From Gammaproteobacteria bacterium F7 (GTDB lineage Bacteria; Pseudomonadota; Gammaproteobacteria; Pseudomonadales; IMCC2047), in contig LUKI01000013.1 in assembly GCA_001593685.1 (NCBI GenBank), positions 1-48,263 on the forward strand: a DNA stretch of 48,263 nucleotides, read 5' to 3'. Shown here piece after piece: positions 45,992 to 48,263 of this stretch (within the stretch, counting starts at the first letter, position 1; each line of letters opens with the position of its first letter). The notes beneath the pieces were generated by a model, which did no database searches, was not told the DNA's origin, and worked only from the letters and a program-made list of their open reading frames with translations. A program made the position numbers and the translations under genes.

Positions 45992-46306
45992 TTAGTTCTG
46001 ATAAAAGCGTATAATATTTGATAGCTTTTGGTTCTGTTCTTTGGCTTGGCGATAGATCAAGGCAACCTTGCCAATCGTTTGAACCAGCTCGCAGCCGCAG
46101 CTGCTAACCATTTCCTTGATCAATTCTTGTTTTTGCTCTCGATCACCACAGCTTACCTTTACCTTGATTAACTCATGATCATTCAGCGCCCGTTCAAGCT
46201 CCAATTGCACGCCCTCGGTTATGCCATTTTCAGAAATGGTAACGATGGGGTTGAGGTGGTGTCCGATGCCACGGAATGCTTTGATTTTTTCTTTGGGTAA
46301 CGCCAT
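45992..46306 (-). CDS. yhbY: Ribosome assembly RNA-binding protein YhbY (CRS1-YhbY domain)
   Basis: A 104-residue CRS1-YhbY (CRM) domain protein associated with 50S subunit assembly. Seen: KIKAFRGIGHHLNPIVTISENGITEGVQLELERALNDHELIKVKVSCGDREQKQELIKEM, the typical fold with the GxxG loop. The start MALPKE is chosen; an upstream in-frame TTG would add seven residues. It is divergent from rlmE; the usual neighbour is rlmE, but a 268-bp structured element separates them here. Confidence 0.95.
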   Translation of the reverse strand: MALPKEKIKAFRGIGHHLNPIVTISENGITEGVQLELERALNDHELIKVKVSCGDREQKQELIKEMVSSCGCELVQTIGKVALIYRQAKEQNQKLSNIIRFYQN

Positions 46307-46371
46307 AGTGATCCAGAATGTCTTCAAACTTAAAAAGGGCGATCATTATAGCGGATCGCCCAGAATAGTGC

Positions 46372-46639
46372 AGGGACTGTCTATATTATTTGAATCGCCA
46401 CTGTTGTGGCTGAAATTGTGACAGCCAAGGCGCGAGGAGTGTAGTTTGGTGCTTCCAAATGAACGAGGAGTAACACTGGGTGGTGCAATTTCAGTCACAA
46501 CCCAGAGGGCTGAAACCATTTTTCCGGTCAACTGCGTTATCAGTCGCTTATGTGGAGTAACCACATCACGCGACTTCTGCCTTGTTGATCAAAAAAATGG
46601 TTTTCAGCAGTGATGATTCAAATAATATAGACAGGCCCT
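46372..46639. repeat. Nested inverted-repeat element, MITE-like
   Basis: A 268-bp element with about 35-bp terminal inverted repeats sharing the 20-bp core CTGTCTATATTATTTGAATC (4 mismatches over 35 bp). Inside are two more long inverted pairs: 46403-46418 with 46486-46501 (16 bp, one mismatch) and an imperfect arm of about 50 bp (46509-46555 with 46561-46610). No gene is inside. The right end is 3 bp before the rlmE ATG, and the left end is about 65 bp from yhbY. I see no target-site duplication. A non-autonomous transposon relic or structured regulatory element. Confidence 0.75.
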
Positions 46640-46642
46640 ATC

Positions 46643-47266
46643 ATGGCGCGCAGTAAATCCAGTGGTCGTTGGCTTGATGAGCATTTTAATGACCAGTATG
46701 TAAAAAAATCTCAGCAGGATGGTTATCGTTCTCGTGCCAGCTATAAGCTGCTTGAGTTGCAGGATAAAGATAAGCTTTTTAAGCCCGGTATGTCTGTTTT
46801 GGATTTAGGTTCTGCGCCAGGGGGCTGGTCACAGGTAGCCGTTGAGCTGGTTGGGGATAAGGGACGTGTTGTTGCGTCGGATATTCTGCCAATGGAGCCG
46901 ATAGCCGGGGTTGACTTTGTTGAGGGTGATTTTACTGAAATGGAGGTCTACGATCAGATTCTCAACGTATTGGGAGAAGGTAAGGTTGACCTTGTAATTT
47001 CTGACATGGCCCCCAACATGAGTGGAGTGAGCGCGGTTGATCAGCCTAAAGCTATGTATTTAGTGGAGTTGGCTGTTGATATGGCAGATCAAATTTTAAA
47101 GCCAGGTGGCGCGTTGATCGCAAAAGTTTTCCACGGTGATGGATTTGATGAATTATTAAAAACTACACGGTCAAAGTTTAAGAAGGTACAGATTCGTAAG
47201 CCTGATGCTTCTCGAGCACGCTCCAAAGAGCAATACTTGGTAGCAAAGGATTTTAAAGCGCAGTAA
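46643..47266 (+). CDS. rlmE: 23S rRNA (uridine-2'-O-)-methyltransferase RlmE
   Basis: RlmE (FtsJ) methylates U2552 in the A loop of 23S rRNA, a late 50S assembly step. 207 residues. Seen: [11 protein letters not shown] (catalytic Lys), SAM motif [16 protein letters not shown] at about 54-69, [10 protein letters not shown] (Asp) and ALIAKVF (Lys). Its start codon abuts the MITE-like element, so its ribosome site (AGG in GACAGGCCC) lies in the element's terminal repeat. ftsH follows 100 bp downstream, as in other gammaproteobacteria. Confidence 0.97.
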   Translation: MARSKSSGRWLDEHFNDQYVKKSQQDGYRSRASYKLLELQDKDKLFKPGMSVLDLGSAPGGWSQVAVELVGDKGRVVASDILPMEPIAGVDFVEGDFTEMEVYDQILNVLGEGKVDLVISDMAPNMSGVSAVDQPKAMYLVELAVDMADQILKPGGALIAKVFHGDGFDELLKTTRSKFKKVQIRKPDASRARSKEQYLVAKDFKAQ

Positions 47267-47366
47267 GCACTGATAGTCTCTGCATAGTGTTTAACTGCTA
47301 ATAGAATGAAGTAATCGGTTTGCTAGCTGACAGCCGGTTTTAATTGTTTATAAGTGAGGTATTGCC

Positions 47367-48263
47367 TTGAACGACATGGCAAAAAATTTGATTCTGTGGC
47401 TCGTTATTGCAGCGGTGCTGCTGACGGTTTTTAATAATTTTAATTCCGAGAGCCCAACGCCGCAGCTCAATTACTCTGATTTTGTTGCAGAAGTGCAGCG
47501 TGACCGGGTGCGTCAGGTTGTCATTGATGGTTACACTATTTCGGGTGTTTTCAACGACGATAGTCGATTCCAGACGGTACGCCCGCCCGTTGCTGATCCT
47601 AAGTTAATGGATGACCTGTTAAGCCACAATGTGAAGGTGGTCGGTAAAATGCCGGAGGAACAGAGTCTATGGACTCAGTTGCTGGTAGCGGCTTTCCCGA
47701 TTCTGATTATTCTCGCTATTTTTATTTTCTTTATGCGCCAGATGCAAGGCGGTGGCGGTGGTAAGGGCGGCCCAATGGCCTTCGGCAAAAGCAAAGCGCG
47801 TATGCTCACCGAAGACCAGGTAAATACCACCTTTGATGACGTGGCCGGCGTTGAGGAAGCCAAGGAAGAGGTTCAGGAGTTAGTTGAGTTTCTGCGTGAT
47901 CCAGGAAAATTCCAGCGGTTAGGTGGCCATATTCCGCGCGGTGTGTTGATGGCGGGCTCGCCAGGTACCGGTAAAACCCTATTGGCAAAAGCCATTGCTG
48001 GTGAGGCTAAGGTGCCGTTCTTCACCATTTCTGGTTCCGATTTTGTGGAAATGTTTGTGGGTGTTGGTGCATCTCGTGTGCGCGACATGTTTGAGCAGGC
48101 CAAAAAGAATGCGCCCTGCATTATTTTTATCGATGAGATTGATGCGGTGGGGCGCCATCGTGGTGCCGGCTTAGGTGGTGGTCACGATGAGCGTGAGCAG
48201 ACACTTAACCAGCTATTGGTAGAAATGGACGGTTTTGAAGATAAAGAGGGCGTGATTGTAATC
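47367..48263 (+). CDS. ftsH: ATP-dependent zinc metalloprotease FtsH, N-terminal part
   Basis: Membrane AAA+ protease; the first 299 codons are visible and the gene runs past the window. Seen: TM1 at about 8-25, a periplasmic domain, TM2 at about 101-123, Walker A GSPGTGKT at 197-204 (commonly GPPGTGKT), Walker [12 protein letters not shown] and the second region of homology [21 protein letters not shown]. The TTG at 47367 is preferred: GAGG is 7 bases upstream, and [12 protein letters not shown] matches Pseudomonas FtsH; the ATG at 47376 is 16 bases from it. The zinc HExxH lies beyond the window. Confidence 0.96.
   Translation, partial: MNDMAKNLILWLVIAAVLLTVFNNFNSESPTPQLNYSDFVAEVQRDRVRQVVIDGYTISGVFNDDSRFQTVRPPVADPKLMDDLLSHNVKVVGKMPEEQSLWTQLLVAAFPILIILAIFIFFMRQMQGGGGGKGGPMAFGKSKARMLTEDQVNTTFDDVAGVEEAKEEVQELVEFLRDPGKFQRLGGHIPRGVLMAGSPGTGKTLLAKAIAGEAKVPFFTISGSDFVEMFVGVGASRVRDMFEQAKKNAPCIIFIDEIDAVGRHRGAGLGGGHDEREQTLNQLLVEMDGFEDKEGVIVI

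Noticed and set aside
46362-46372. Target-site duplication flanking the MITE-like element
   Set aside because: Left flank (ATAGTGC) and right flank (ATCATGG) do not match, so recent insertion cannot be shown.
46346-46564. A 72-codon minus-strand ORF inside the palindromic element
   Set aside because: It lies across inverted repeats, has no ribosome site and no recognisable protein features.

Overview
ORGANISM. The window looks like chromosomal DNA of a Pseudomonas-related gammaproteobacterium of middling GC, possibly a marine Cellvibrionales/Spongiibacteraceae-type lineage. Two things support this. The right half carries the block smpB ... ratA-rnfH | bamE | fur | recN | grpE-dnaK-dnaJ-dapB-carA-carB-greA | yhbY | rlmE-ftsH, which is the order I know from Pseudomonas. 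The tmRNA tag reads ANDDNYALAA, a pseudomonad-type tag. The genus is an inference. LAYOUT. (1) 1-3.6 kb: 3' end of nrdB, a small Cys-rich CWC protein, a PEP-CTERM secreted protein and the nucleosidase ppnN. (2) 3.7-7.0 kb: peroxide defence, ahpC-ahpF divergent from oxyR. (3) 7.0-10.3 kb, minus strand: a six-gene bufferin (copper-binding RiPP) operon, in order YHS-domain protein, thioredoxin, BufA1-type precursor peptide, MNIO/DUF692 enzyme, DUF2063 partner and DoxX, with a divergent AraC regulator. (4) 11.4-15.4 kb: HPP/CBS membrane protein, DUF3833 lipoprotein, an unrecognised conserved protein coupled to a short-chain dehydrogenase, a small hypothetical and a minimal MscS channel. (5) 15.5-19.5 kb: a PuuB-like FAD oxidoreductase and an ExaC/AldB aldehyde dehydrogenase with a divergent AraC regulator, probably an amine or alcohol oxidation module. 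(6) 19.7-28.6 kb, minus strand: a type I restriction-modification island with a half-sized S protein, DUF2188 protein, small unknown, hsdM, dinD, hsdS, hsdR and a YgjP-like metallopeptidase. It lies on the 3' side of ssrA. (7) 28.9-30.0 kb: ssrA (tmRNA) and smpB for trans-translation. (8) 30.1-48.3 kb: conserved core genes, with a WaaP/InaA-like kinase and an NSS sodium symporter between smpB and ratA; the window ends inside ftsH. HOW IT WORKS TOGETHER. Regions 2 and 3 handle oxidative and probably copper stress. Region 6 is a defence island whose hsdM-dinD-hsdS-hsdR-peptidase genes overlap by 1-4 bp and are probably translationally coupled. The core block handles protein quality control (tmRNA/SmpB, GrpE-DnaK-DnaJ, FtsH), lysine and carbamoyl-phosphate synthesis, transcription fidelity (GreA) and ribosome maturation (YhbY, RlmE). 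MOST WORTH A SECOND LOOK: the bufferin operon with thioredoxin and YHS partners and an AraC-type operator candidate; the type I system with DinD inside and a separate half-S subunit; a 268-bp nested-palindrome MITE-like element abutting rlmE; and a carAB leader with promoter, terminator-like hairpin and a 22-codon leader ORF. All calls come from reading the sequence; no database search was run.
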